This document shows, in pieces, positions 7,637-16,742 of a stretch of 19,871 nt of DNA. The stretch lies in contig JANDJZ010000770.1 in assembly GCA_027943245.1 (NCBI GenBank), positions 1 through 19,871 on the forward strand, written 5' to 3'. Position numbers and translations under genes: made by a program. The stretch's first letter is position 1. Every line of letters starts with the position of its first letter. This DNA comes from Acanthamoeba sp. SK_2022b. Taxonomy: Eukaryota; Discosea; Longamoebia; Acanthamoebidae. Under the pieces are notes generated by a model. The model searched no databases and was not told the origin of the DNA. It worked only from the letters and a program-made list of their open reading frames with translations.

Positions 7637-9651
7637 TCAAAATAACTGCCCACCATCTTGGATCTGACCATTCTCCATTCGCACCCAGGTCTTGGCCATC
7701 AGCTGTCCACTCTGTGGTGGCAGGTGTAAGGTGTAGGCAGGATCAATGGATATTGGCATGGAGGATGTGCAAACACATACATGAGAGACCTGTCGCAACT
7801 CAATCACTCGTGCGCCACGTGCCCATGTCCCATACCCACCATAGCCTGTCCCCACCAGGCATTGCCATCCTGTGGTGAGCGCCAATCCTTGAGCCAAGCA
7901 TGGCAGCAGCGTCATACCAGAGTGTCGGCCAAAGCACAGGTGCACACCCTTGTGCTGGCAACACCAGTCGTTGCCATGGTCGTGGCCTACAAATGTTGCT
8001 CTCACGTCGCCCATCTCCAGAAAGGCATCTAACAGCCCTGCATGGGAAAGAGGATGATGGGTTATCAAGAGCGCTACGATGCTTGCCTGCGCGCACCCAC
8101 CCACCCATCCATCCATCCGATAGAGCTCAGCATTTTCGGATACGGCCATACTGCGCAGAAAGCACCGCTTCCCATCCGAACAGCGAAGTTAAGCTGCGCC
8201 AGGCGGTGTTAGTACTGGGGTGGGCGACCACCCGGGAATCCACCGTGCCGTATCCTCCTCCTTTTGCATCATCCAACTCGGCCCTGTCCCCAGCACAGTG
8301 TTAGGTTGCCCCCAACCCAACGTTCTCCACACTCACCATTGCTTATCGACCGGCGTGACTGCGTCGTCCGCCTCACCGAAGCAGTCCTGCGCTTCGTGTA
8401 AAGCATGGGATCAGGGAGAAGAGTCACCCGCAACCGGTTGCACCATCACATCAGAAACCGCCGAGCCGCCGCGAACCTTGTCGGTCGGCGAGAAGATGGC
8501 GTCGTAGCGCTCCAGCGGGATGTGGAAGAAGGCCAGGGCCGGCACCGGGCGCTTGGCCGATCCCTGTCGCAGAGAGGCTGAGAGGTTGCGGTACCAGTCC
8601 ACCTGTGCCTTGTCCACGATCTCCGGCAGGTGTCCGCCTCCGGTGTCGAAGAAGTACAGCAAACTGTGCCCCCACACACAACAGTTGAGTACTCGCTACC
8701 CGCGTAGAACAGGAGCGACGAGCGGTGATTTGTTGTCGACTATGCCACACCTGACGGGCGCCTCGTCGAGCTGGTGGCGTTGATCGGCAGTGGGCGCGGC
8801 CGAGCGGGGCAGGATGGGCAGGTAGTAGTTGCTCACGCCGTGCAGGGACGGCGGACCGGATTGGGAGAGCGAGAGCGGGAAGGAGGTGTCGAACTTCATC
8901 AGCTCCCTTCTACTCCCGCCTGCAGGCCGAATGCTCATGTCAGCCCGAGACAAGACGGTGGCACTTGTTGCGCTATGAGGGCACATGGGTACCTGTCCCA
9001 TCGGCCAGGTCGTCGTGGTTGCCAAAGACGGTGGCCCACCTATAGCCGCCCTATGCGTCGTAGACACGCGTAAGAATGGCAACAAGAGAGAGGTAGGGAG
9101 CGTAAGAGAGAGAGAGCCAGCGATTTCTACCTCGATGCAGGGCTGTAGCAGTTGCGCCCAGTAGCGCGTAGCGTTGCTGTGGATGTTGTTGCCCGTTATC
9201 TGTGTAGCAAAAGAAAGGCGTGTGAAGGACATGAAGTAGGTCTTGATGTTGCTTATAACGTACCTGGTCGCCAGAGAAGACAACCAGGTCGGGTCGCTCG
9301 GCCCTTGAGGAGGAACGCCCGTGCAGGTGAGGACAAAGGCCATTTCAAAAACAATGACAGAAGGCGTACCGCAGCACGGCGCGCATGACCCTGGTCGAGT
9401 TGGTGTCCTGGACGGTACCCCACCACACATCCTGTGGTTGATGATGGTCAGGCACCTCGAAGAGGAAGAGGCAAGGGAAGGAAAAGAAACACCTCGCCCT
9501 CTCCAAAATGGATGTCTGCAAACTGCACAATCTTAAAGCTCCCATCCTCCTGCAAACGAAGTGTCCGATCGACGGTCGTGTGGGCCACCACGAGAGTGCA
9601 CGCCACAAGCATGCAGCCCACAACAAGAGGAAACACCACAGGGCTGTGCAT
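7637..9651 (-). CDS. Secreted PAP29-like calcineurin-fold metallophosphoesterase
   Basis: Exons in sense order: 9651-9493, 9431-9370, 9303-9264, 9199-9131, 9050-8993, 8919-8751, 8663-8477, 8386-8337, 8037-7918, 7845-7790 and 7711-7637, about 347 residues. The start at 9651 gives a hydrophobic signal peptide (PLVVGCMLVACTLVV). Metal-ligand motifs appear in family order: FADIHFGEGE, VVFSGDQ, FGNHDD, LAFFHIPLE and FVGHDHGND, ending GYGGYGTWARGARVIEL and KTWVRM. This resembles plant PAP28/29-type and fungal Dcr2-like phosphoesterases; unlike classical purple acid phosphatases, the GD block shows no Tyr. Likely role: hydrolysis of phosphoesters in the secretory route or outside the cell. The junction between exons 8 and 9 does not fit in phase; either the acceptor lies further upstream (about 8088) or one base is wrong. 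That intron carries the 5S rRNA gene on the other strand. The last exon extends into the CpG-poor island. Confidence 0.82.
8096..8120 (+). repeat. CCAC/ATCC tetranucleotide tract before the 5S gene
   Basis: Three CCAC-like units followed by three ATCC units lie about 20 bases upstream of the 5S rRNA start, within the PAP-like gene intron (or just before the exon if an upstream acceptor is used). Confidence 0.7.
8138..8256 (+). rRNA. 5S ribosomal RNA, complete
   Basis: 119 nt. The terminal stem GGATACGG (8138-8145) pairs perfectly with CCGTATCC (8248-8255). Universal 5S landmarks are present in order: CCCATCCGAACAGCGAAGTTAAGC in the loop B/C region (the middle part is also the Pol III A-box), then GGTGTTAGTACTGGGGTGGG and GACCACCCGGGAATCC. 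It was recognised as a protist 5S resembling Acanthamoeba. Transcription by Pol III uses the internal control region; a TTTT terminator follows at 8262-8265. The gene is a lone copy, antisense within an intron of the PAP-like gene. Confidence 0.96.
8262..8265 (+). terminator. Pol III T4 terminator of 5S rRNA
   Basis: TTTT six bases after the mature 3' end, preceded by TCCTCC. The same flank is kept in the deleted 5S copy near 2930. Confidence 0.75.
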
Positions 9652-10009
9652 CTTGCTGGTTGATGTGGTTGTGTCGACAACTGTCTTACGGAGGAGGGCG
9701 CAAGGACATAAAAGGTCGACAGCGTGAAACGTTTGGCGCAGGGGTAGCCGTTGCTGCAATCTTCTGTCATTTGGCAGTCATTCCGTGTTCGTATCATCTT
9801 TCACTAAACATACAAAGGGTAGTTATAGAGAAGACGAAGATGCTGGAGTAAACGTCCAGAATGATAGAGTACATTGAGTAAATGCTCGAAATCAACAAGA
9901 ATTAGCGCACATAATACACAAAACCCGAAGGTTAGAACCTTCATCTCGACATCTCTCTACATCGACATCTACATCTCCTTTCTTCTACTCTACTCTTCTC
10001 TCATCTACA
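9652..10009. promoter_or_regulatory. Divergent promoter region between PAP-like gene and sirtuin
   Basis: 358 bases separate two start codons that face away from each other. The half next to the sirtuin is pyrimidine-rich (TCTTCTACTC-type) up to the ATG. A 16-bp palindrome, GAAGGTTagAACCTTC, lies at 9927-9942. No clear TATA box is seen. Confidence 0.5.
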
Positions 10010-12791
10010 ATGGAAAGCCTTATACTCAAGCAAAATGGAGGAGCTGACTTGGTGCAGCCAAAGAAGGAGGTCTTGCGGACTGTCCTTACACCAAATGGAG
10101 CCAAGAGGCCCCGAATGGACGATGCCCCCCGAGGTGAGGGAATCATTTCCGCCATTAGGGGCAAGGTGATCACCGATCCTGACACGGCCGAGCGAAATGC
10201 CAAACAGAGGAAGAAAGAAGCCGATAGTGGAAAGGTATGCACAGCGTTCGCACAATTTCTTACATATGTACCCTTTCTAAGCCTGTGAATGACATGGCTG
10301 GCTAATTTTGTTGTTCCATTACAGACCGCGGCCGAATCTCGCTTGCTCATCAAGCGCGAAGTCATTCACAGGCTTAGGAAAGGAACGCCGCTGCAGAAGC
10401 TCCTCACAAAAATAGGCGTACACTTTACCGTGGTACGTGGTGTCTTTTCTTTATTTATTAGGTTGGCATTCGTTAACGAATGCTTCTGGATTCGTCTTGC
10501 CTGCCTTTTTTTCTATCTTTGCTCTTTCTGATCTTAACAGCATCACAACTCCAAGAGTGGCACGCCGCTGAGTGACAGAGAGCTCCTGAGACGCTTCAAG
10601 CGCTTCATCGACAAGACCGAAAACGACAACATCGAGGTACGGCCCGAGAACCGCTTCGGTTTCTTCCCTGGTCTGCCTCGTAACCGTCCCACCTACGTAG
10701 GTTCTTGTATCGAACCTCTCCATCTACGATGCCCTCGAGAAGTACAAGCGGAGGAAACCCAAGCTGCCCCACTCGGATGACCCCGTTGCCGACGTAGTGC
10801 AGCTGTTCAAGTACCGCTTGCCCATTGCGTCTTTGCGAGATTGCTTTTGCTGTTGGTCCTGCGTGCTGACAGCGTCCAATGCGTCGCTGTGCTGTCCTCC
10901 AGGGCGTCGAGCAGGATCATGGTCGTGAGCGGTGCAGGCATCAGCGTGTCGTGCGGAGTGCCCGACTTTCGTTCGCCCGGAGGTCTGTACGAGCGCATCA
11001 AGCGGGAGATGGGGCTTACCGACCCCCAGGCCATCTTCGACTTTGACCTCTTCAGAAGCGACCCCACTCCGTTCTACTCCATCTGCAAGGTAAGCCACTC
11101 GATCACGAGTGGGTCTAGTCGCTACTCCTGTCTGTCGTAGTGCTGACGACTGTTGGCCGGTACTTTGCGTGCGCTCAGGATCTGTTCCCAAAGGAGAGCC
11201 TCAAACCCTCACCCTCGCACTACTTCATCAAGCTGCTCGAAGACAAGCACAAGCTGTTGCGCAACTACACACAGGTAAGCGGGGAGCCTTCTTGGCCTCC
11301 CTCACCCATTGTGCTGACCTCTCTGCGTCTTGGGCCAGAACATCGACACGCTCGAGTGCAAGGCCGGCCTCAAGCGCATCATGCACTGTCACGGCTCGTT
11401 CGCTACTGCTTCGTGCATCCAGTGTGCCTACCGGGTCGACTGCACGTCTATCAGGTAAAACCAGCTACTACTCTGTCTGGCCACCGCTTGTGTCGCTTCT
11501 TTCGGTTCCGCGACTGACCGCGTGTGTGTAGGGACGAGGTGTTGTCGGACAAGATCCCCAAGTGCCCCAAGTGCCGCAACGATAGGAGCGTGATGAAGCC
11601 AGACATCGTCTTCTTCAACGAGCCTCTATCCAAGAAGTAATCTCCGCCTTCCTTCCACTCTTGCAAGCTTGAGGCATCGTTTTTCGCCCGTAGCGCTAAT
11701 GGGCACATGTGACTCAGGTTCGACCTGTCGCTGGACAAGGATCTGGACAAGGTCGATCTTCTGGTGGTCATGGGCTCCTCTTTGCGTGTGCAGCCGGTCT
11801 CCATTATTCCTGGTGCGTCCCAATCGAGCCTTTACGCCTGTGGCCACCTGGTGGCTCATCACCGTTCTGATTCGCGCGCGTGTGTATGTGCGTGACTGGT
11901 CTCTACAGAGGAAGTGCGCGATGCGAACTCGGAGGTGCCACAGATTCTGATCAACAGAGAACTCGTGGGCGAACCTGACCAGTTTGATTACTTTCTCAAG
12001 GTATACCGAGTCTCCTCTGCTTTATGGCGCGCACAAGAGAGAGAGAGAGAGAGATGGAGAGAAAGAGAGGAGCTCAATTGAATATTGTATTGCTGTAGGG
12101 GGAGTGCGATGCCATCATTGTAGAGATCTGCAAAAGACTAGGATGGACTCTCCCCTTGCCGCTCACTCCGCCTCCGTCCACGCCACCGCGTTCCTCTTCA
12201 TCGAGCACGAGCACGAGTAGCAGCACCACCACCGTCACACACACTTCCATCTCCTCGCCCACTTCCCCCGGTCCGACGACGATCGTTCATCACACCTCGT
12301 CGTTCACATCGACCTCCTCATCCTCTTCATCGTCCACCTCCCTATCCGCTTCTTCGTCTTCTCTGATCGTTGTAGATTCCCCTCCTACTCCGCCGCTCTC
12401 GCACGACGAGGAGGTCAATGCAGCGGCGCCGGCGGCCTCGTCGACCAGCTCTTCGTCGACCGTCTTGGGGTCGTCGCTCACCATCGACGTCACGTCCACC
12501 TCGCCTCCCGCGTCGCCTCTCGGTCTCTGTCTCTCGTCGTCTGCGGGTCTCATCGCCACGATCGTGAGGGAAGAGACCGGGTCCCTCTCCAGCCCCTCGC
12601 CCTCTCCGCCTTCGTTATCGTCACTTCTTCAGGTCACCTCGTCGTCTTCGTCCTCGTCGTCAATTTCATCATCGTCATCATCATCGTCATCATCGTCAAT
12701 TTCATCATCATCGTCATCCAGCAACGTGCCGCCCTCGCCCTTGAGAAAGGGACTGAAGAGGATCTCGTACTCGGACTCGGAATCGGACTGA
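10010..12791 (+). CDS. SIRT1-type NAD-dependent protein deacetylase with Ser-rich tail
   Basis: Eleven exons join in one frame: 10010-10234, 10325-10432, 10541-10636, 10701-10810, 10903-11089, 11179-11274, 11339-11454, 11532-11636, 11718-11812, 11909-12000 and 12099-12791, giving 640 residues. It removes acyl groups from lysines of nuclear proteins using NAD+. Seen: NAD site [18 protein letters not shown] (about 190-207), TQNIDTLE (273-280), catalytic His 292 in HCHGSF, zinc ligands C300-C303 and C324-C327, [11 protein letters not shown], and ILINRE. Phrases such as [16 protein letters not shown] and [16 protein letters not shown] match the SIRT1/Hst class closely. Basic patches GAKRPRM and NAKQRKKEA suggest nuclear import. 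The C-terminal 190 or so residues are Ser/Thr/Pro-rich and end SDSESD, a casein-kinase-2-like site. Intron 1 and exon 2 share a long inverted repeat. Confidence 0.95.
10272..10383 (+). repeat. Inverted repeat spanning sirtuin intron 1 and exon 2
   Basis: The 22-nt arm at 10272-10293 (intron) is the reverse complement of the 23-nt arm at 10361-10383 (exon 2) apart from one bulged G, giving 17 plus 5 base pairs. The 67-nt loop contains the pyrimidine tract and the CAG acceptor at 10322-10324. In pre-mRNA this would be a stable hairpin with the 3' splice site in the loop. The exon arm encodes VIHRLRKG. Confidence 0.9.
10466..10483. repeat. 18-bp perfect palindrome in sirtuin intron 2
   Basis: GCATTCGTTAACGAATGC is self-complementary over all 18 bases. 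It sits mid-intron, 33 bases after the donor. It may be a binding site for a dimeric protein or may be chance. Confidence 0.85.
12634..12721 (+). repeat. Serine-codon (TCG/TCA) trinucleotide tract
   Basis: A run of TCG, TCA and TCC codons, with ATT twice, encodes most of the poly-Ser segment of the sirtuin tail. The same bases read as poly-Asp on the other strand. Such tracts expand and contract readily. Confidence 0.85.
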
Positions 12792-13365
12792 ACCAGAAAA
12801 CCGATCACCTCAACGCGACCTCGGTGAACAACCGCCCACGAGACCGACACCAACAAATGAACGACGACCACGACCACACGACGACCACGAAGACACAGAT
12901 GTCGATGACCATGACGATACACGACCACGACGTCTGCGACGACCACACAAGATCTGCACCGACGACCACGGCAGCGACGAGCGCCCACGAAGCGGCGGCG
13001 CGTCGCCCTTTCCCCCTCTCCCCTTCTCGACCTCTGCTTCTTTTTGGCTCCTCCTTCCTCTTCTTCGCTTCTCCCAGTCCTCACGTTTGGCGCGTGTACC
13101 ATCCCTACCTATCCACACCACCACTCGCTCCCTTTACACACCAGTTGCGTTTTGTAGCTTTATTTATTGAGTATACAGTCTTTTGTTTCTGCACAGCGCG
13201 CAACTCCCCCCAACTTCCTCTTTCCTCACCCAGGGGTACAGCTGTGCCCCTCCTCGTCCTTCTTGTCGCCTCAAGTAGCCTGGACCAGGGGTTGTGGCTG
13301 GAGTAGAGGCTTCTTATTTCTTGGGCCATTTCTATTTCTTTCTTTTCGTTTAAGCAAGGATTGAG
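12792..13365. other. Intergenic region between sirtuin and PEX7
   Basis: 574 bases. The first part (about 12858-12960) is an imperfect ACGACC-type repeat. The middle (about 13010-13080) is a C/T-rich stretch. The last 230 bases are mixed and presumably hold the PEX7 promoter. No supported gene; the open minus-strand frame over 12629-13102 is an Asp/Arg/Val-rich shadow of these repeats. Confidence 0.6.
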
Positions 13366-14530
13366 ATGGAGGGCCTGCCACCTGCACCGTTGCCCCCGTT
13401 CGAAACGGGCCTGAGCTGTTATAGCGTTGAGTTCTCGCCCTTCGAGGACAACAAGCTCGCTGTGGCGTGCTCGCAGCACTTTGGCATTATCGGTACATCG
13501 AAAAATCCCACTGATCTAGGCAAATCTCAAGATCGTCGTCTGATTGTGCTGCTCTTGCGAAAGGAAATGGGCGCCAATTGGTGCTACAGGCAATGCCAGA
13601 AGGAATGGCCGTTGTAGCTGCCTTTGATACACAGGGTACGCCCTTTTAGGCAAACTTGTTTCTCATTACGAACGATTAAATCAAATCAACGCCCACCACT
13701 AGATGGATTGTACGACTGCACGTGGAGCGAGAATAACGAGCGACACCTCCTGTCTTCCTCTGGCGATGGTTCCATCAAGGTTCCTACTTGCGCTTCATGC
13801 CAACCAGACCTATGGACTTGTGTTTACGCATGCCGGTGCACGCGTAGCTGTGGGACACTGGGCTGCCGCCCGCACAGAACCCCCTGCGCAGCTTCCACGA
13901 GCACACGAACGAGGTGCCTTCACCCATTCCACGCTTGTGCACACACAGCAAGGCTGGACCACGTCAACGACCCTCCCACTCAACACACATCTTCCTCAGG
14001 CCTACAGCGTGGATTGGAACCTCGTGGCCAAGGACAGCTTCATCTCTGGCGCTTGGGACAACACCGTCAAGTTCTGGTCTCCCGAACGGTCGGTCCCCCT
14101 CTCCTCTCCTCTCCTCCCCTCGTCCACGCCATCGCCTGCTTGGCCGCGACTGACAAGTGGCGAGGACGCACAGGCACGAGTCGATTCGCACGTGGCGTGA
14201 GCACAGCTATTGCGTGTACTCCACCATCTGGTCGCCCACGTCGGCCACCCTCTTCGCCTCGGCCTCGGGGGACGGCACCGTTCGCCTGTTCGCCTGTGGG
14301 ACGTCAACGGTTCGCCGCCTCATCTCCTTCTTCTCTCTCTCTCTCTCTCTCCCTCTCTCATTTCTGTGGCCACGCTCACGCACATGCGCGCGCAGAGGCG
14401 GGGGCAGCGCTGGTGATCCCCGCGCACGGCGGCATGGAGGTGCTCACCTGCGACTGGTCCAAGTACAACGAGAACATTCTCGTGTCCGGCTCCGTCGACA
14501 AGTCCATCAAAGTCTGGGTACCGCACGACA

Positions 14531-14592
<62 letters not shown>

Positions 14593-15148
14593 CCTGCCAC
14601 GCTCGCGGGTGGAGCGCCTTTGCTGACTATTCGACCTTTGGTGATGATGGTGATGGTGGTGGTGATGGGCAGGACATAAGAAAGCCGAGGGAGCCTCTGT
14701 TCGTGCTCCAGGGCCACACCTTCGCCGTGCGGCGGCTCAAGTGCTCGCCCTACAACGAAAACATCATCGCCTCGGTCTCCTAGTGCGTCTCCTCTCCTCT
14801 CCTCTACTCTACTCGACGGGGCCCACCGCGCGGCTTTGCCACCACGTGGCCGTGCTGACGTCAGCATCGGTGTCGCGTGCGCGCAGTGACATGTCGATGA
14901 TGCTGTGGGACCTGGGTCGGCCGGAGGACCCCTTCATGCAGCGGTACGAGCATCACACGGAGTTTGCGCTGGGCGTCGACTTCAACATCTTCGTGGAGGG
15001 CCAGGTGGCCACCTGCGCGTGGGACGAACGTGCGTTCCCACTCTCCGATTGTTGTTGTTGTTGGGTTTTATTTCCTTGATTGACAAACGCGGTGGCCACC
15101 GCAGGCGTGTTCGTGTTCGACCAGAACGTGGGGCCAGTGCTGCGGTGA
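13366..15148 (+). CDS. PEX7: PEX7, peroxisomal PTS2 import receptor, frame broken by 8-bp duplication
   Basis: A WD40 propeller that binds PTS2 signals in the cytosol and delivers cargo to the peroxisome. Exons: 13366-13492, 13600-13635, 13703-13779, 13848-13913, 14000-14088, 14174-14309, 14396-14517, 14673-14782, 14887-15029 and 15105-15148. Discounting the 8-bp duplication they give 313 residues, the usual PEX7 length. The order of diagnostic segments is that of PEX7: [149 protein letters not shown] and CAWDE. In exon 6, TTCGCCTG occurs twice in tandem (14281-14296), shifting the frame just before the expected WDVN. Exon 2's acceptor (13599) is the weakest junction. Confidence 0.93.
14281..14296 (+). 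repeat. 8-bp tandem duplication in PEX7 exon 6
   Basis: TTCGCCTG at 14281-14288 is repeated at 14289-14296. Counting one copy restores GTVRL directly followed by WDVN and the phase of every later exon. Confidence 0.9.
14532..14591 (+). repeat. (CA)n microsatellite in PEX7 intron 7
   Basis: Thirty CA units starting 14 bases after the exon 7 donor at 14518. Confidence 0.97.
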
Positions 15149-15569
15149 CGCAGCAGGTGAATGCCACCGAGAGCAGTTGCCATCTCTCCCCGCAGGACAA
15201 CGAGAAGAAGCATTCCACACATATATATTGATTTATCCGGAATTTAAGAAAGGAGCACGCACAAGAGCGATGGATTCCATGAATAACTGTTTGGATAAAT
15301 CTTCAAATTCAGCGGGAAGGAGTTTGGGTGTGGGTGTTTCTGTGTGTTGTTCACACAGTCACGCTTCTCGCTTCTCTTTCCATCTTCTCGGCCCTCTATC
15401 TCCTCCTTTCTTTCACTACAGCTTATCTGGAGTGAGGAAACCTCAACTGCTGGGAGGATATTTATTCTGAATTTATTTATTTTATTTATTTGCTGGTGAT
15501 CGAGGCATTCGCCAATCTGGTAGCCTCGTAGCACTGCACAAGTAGCTACAGGAGAATTGATCCACTTCG
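15149..15569. other. Intergenic region between PEX7 and myosin
   Basis: 421 bases, AT-richer than the genes, with a TTTA-rich tract at about 15462-15493. Contains the PEX7 3' region and presumably the myosin promoter. Nothing else is recognised. Confidence 0.55.
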
Positions 15570-16711
15570 ATGTCGTTCCTGACTGCGAAGCTCGCGCAGG
15601 TAACCTCCCCTTTTCATTCGCCTTTAATCTACCTTTGCAATTATAATTCCTTATAAAAGTAAATATTACGATTAAACAACTATGTTCTTGTTACATCTTT
15701 GGCTGCTCTATGATTTCGAGTGGCATTAAAATACCAATGCGCGTGTTCGGAATAATCCCACACGTGCACCCAACACAGGGCACGCAAGTGTGGGTACCGA
15801 GTGGGGAGCGCGGGAGCACCGACTGGGTGTTCGCCGAGGTAGTGGACGATGTCGAGGAGGGTGCCAAGGAGGCCCTGGTGGCGCTCGAAGACGACGCTGG
15901 CCGCGTCATCACCGTCCAAGACCCCGAAACCGGCGAATACAAGGTGCGTCTGTCCATCCTCGTCGTACACGCGCGTTGTGCGCGTAGAGCAATGGCTCAC
16001 CATGTGTGCCCACTCGCATCAGCCCAAAACGGCCAAGTATGCGCGGGACGCGGTCTACATTCGCAACCCGGACATCCAGGATGGCGTGGACGATCTCACA
16101 GCCCTCTCCTACATGCACGACCCTGCCATCCTACACGCGGTACGCTCTCCGCGACGCTTCTCCCTTCTGGCCAGCTCTCGCTCCACGACTTTGTGCCTCA
16201 CGTAGTTAATTCTTATTTATTTATTTATTTATTTATTAATATTGAATTCGTAGTTGTACCTGCGCTATCGAGTGGACATGATCTACTCGTACTCGGGCCC
16301 CATCCTGATTGCTGTCAACCCCTACAAGGAGATCACCGGACTCTACACCAAGCGCATGGTGCGCGCCACACGCATACACACTTTTGCATACCGCACATGC
16401 CACACTCACACGCGCTCGCGCCGAACGCAACAGATGGACGCGTACGTGGGCCATCACTTGGGCAAGCTGTCGCCGCACGTGTTCGCCATCGCCGAGGAGG
16501 CCTTCCGCCACATGTCCATCGACGGGACCAACCAGTCGATCCTCGTCTCTGGCGAGTCCGGCGCGGGCAAGACCGAGACCACCAAGTACATCCTGCGCTA
16601 CCTGGCCGCCATGGCCTCGGGCGGCTCATCGAGCAAGGAGGGGCAACGCAGCAGTCTCCTCGCCCAGAAAGTGCTCGAGTCCACGCCCCTGCTCGAGGTG
16701 CGCAGAGTCAA

Positions 16712-16742
<31 letters not shown>

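Larger units (their letters stand above)
5760..7780. other. CpG-depleted, AT-richer island 2
   Basis: By eye I count about 16 CpG in 5761-7680, where random expectation at this base composition is several times higher; flanking genes are CpG-rich. The left edge coincides with loss of the BTB gene's 3' exons. The right edge runs into the last exon of the PAP-like gene, whose CpG content recovers from about 7790. Inside are a decayed plus-strand gene (5841-6744), an unrecognised minus-strand gene (6736-7162) and further open minus-strand stretches at 7214-7640 that I could not join with confidence. Inference: an inserted, methylated element or a decaying gene block. Confidence 0.6.

Noticed and set aside
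12629..13102. Minus-strand frame with poly-Asp and Arg-rich protein
   Set aside because: It is the complement of the sirtuin serine tract and the ACGACC repeat; no family features, and codon structure belongs to the plus strand.
13624..14679. Single 351-codon open frame across PEX7
   Set aside because: It runs through introns and a CA repeat; the WD40 motifs are in other frames and join only when introns are removed.
15652..15659. TATAAAAG as a myosin promoter
   Set aside because: It lies inside proposed intron 1. The exon at 15570-15599 ([10 protein letters not shown]) splices in phase onto GTQVWVP as in other myosins, so the motif is probably chance. A second start cannot be fully excluded.
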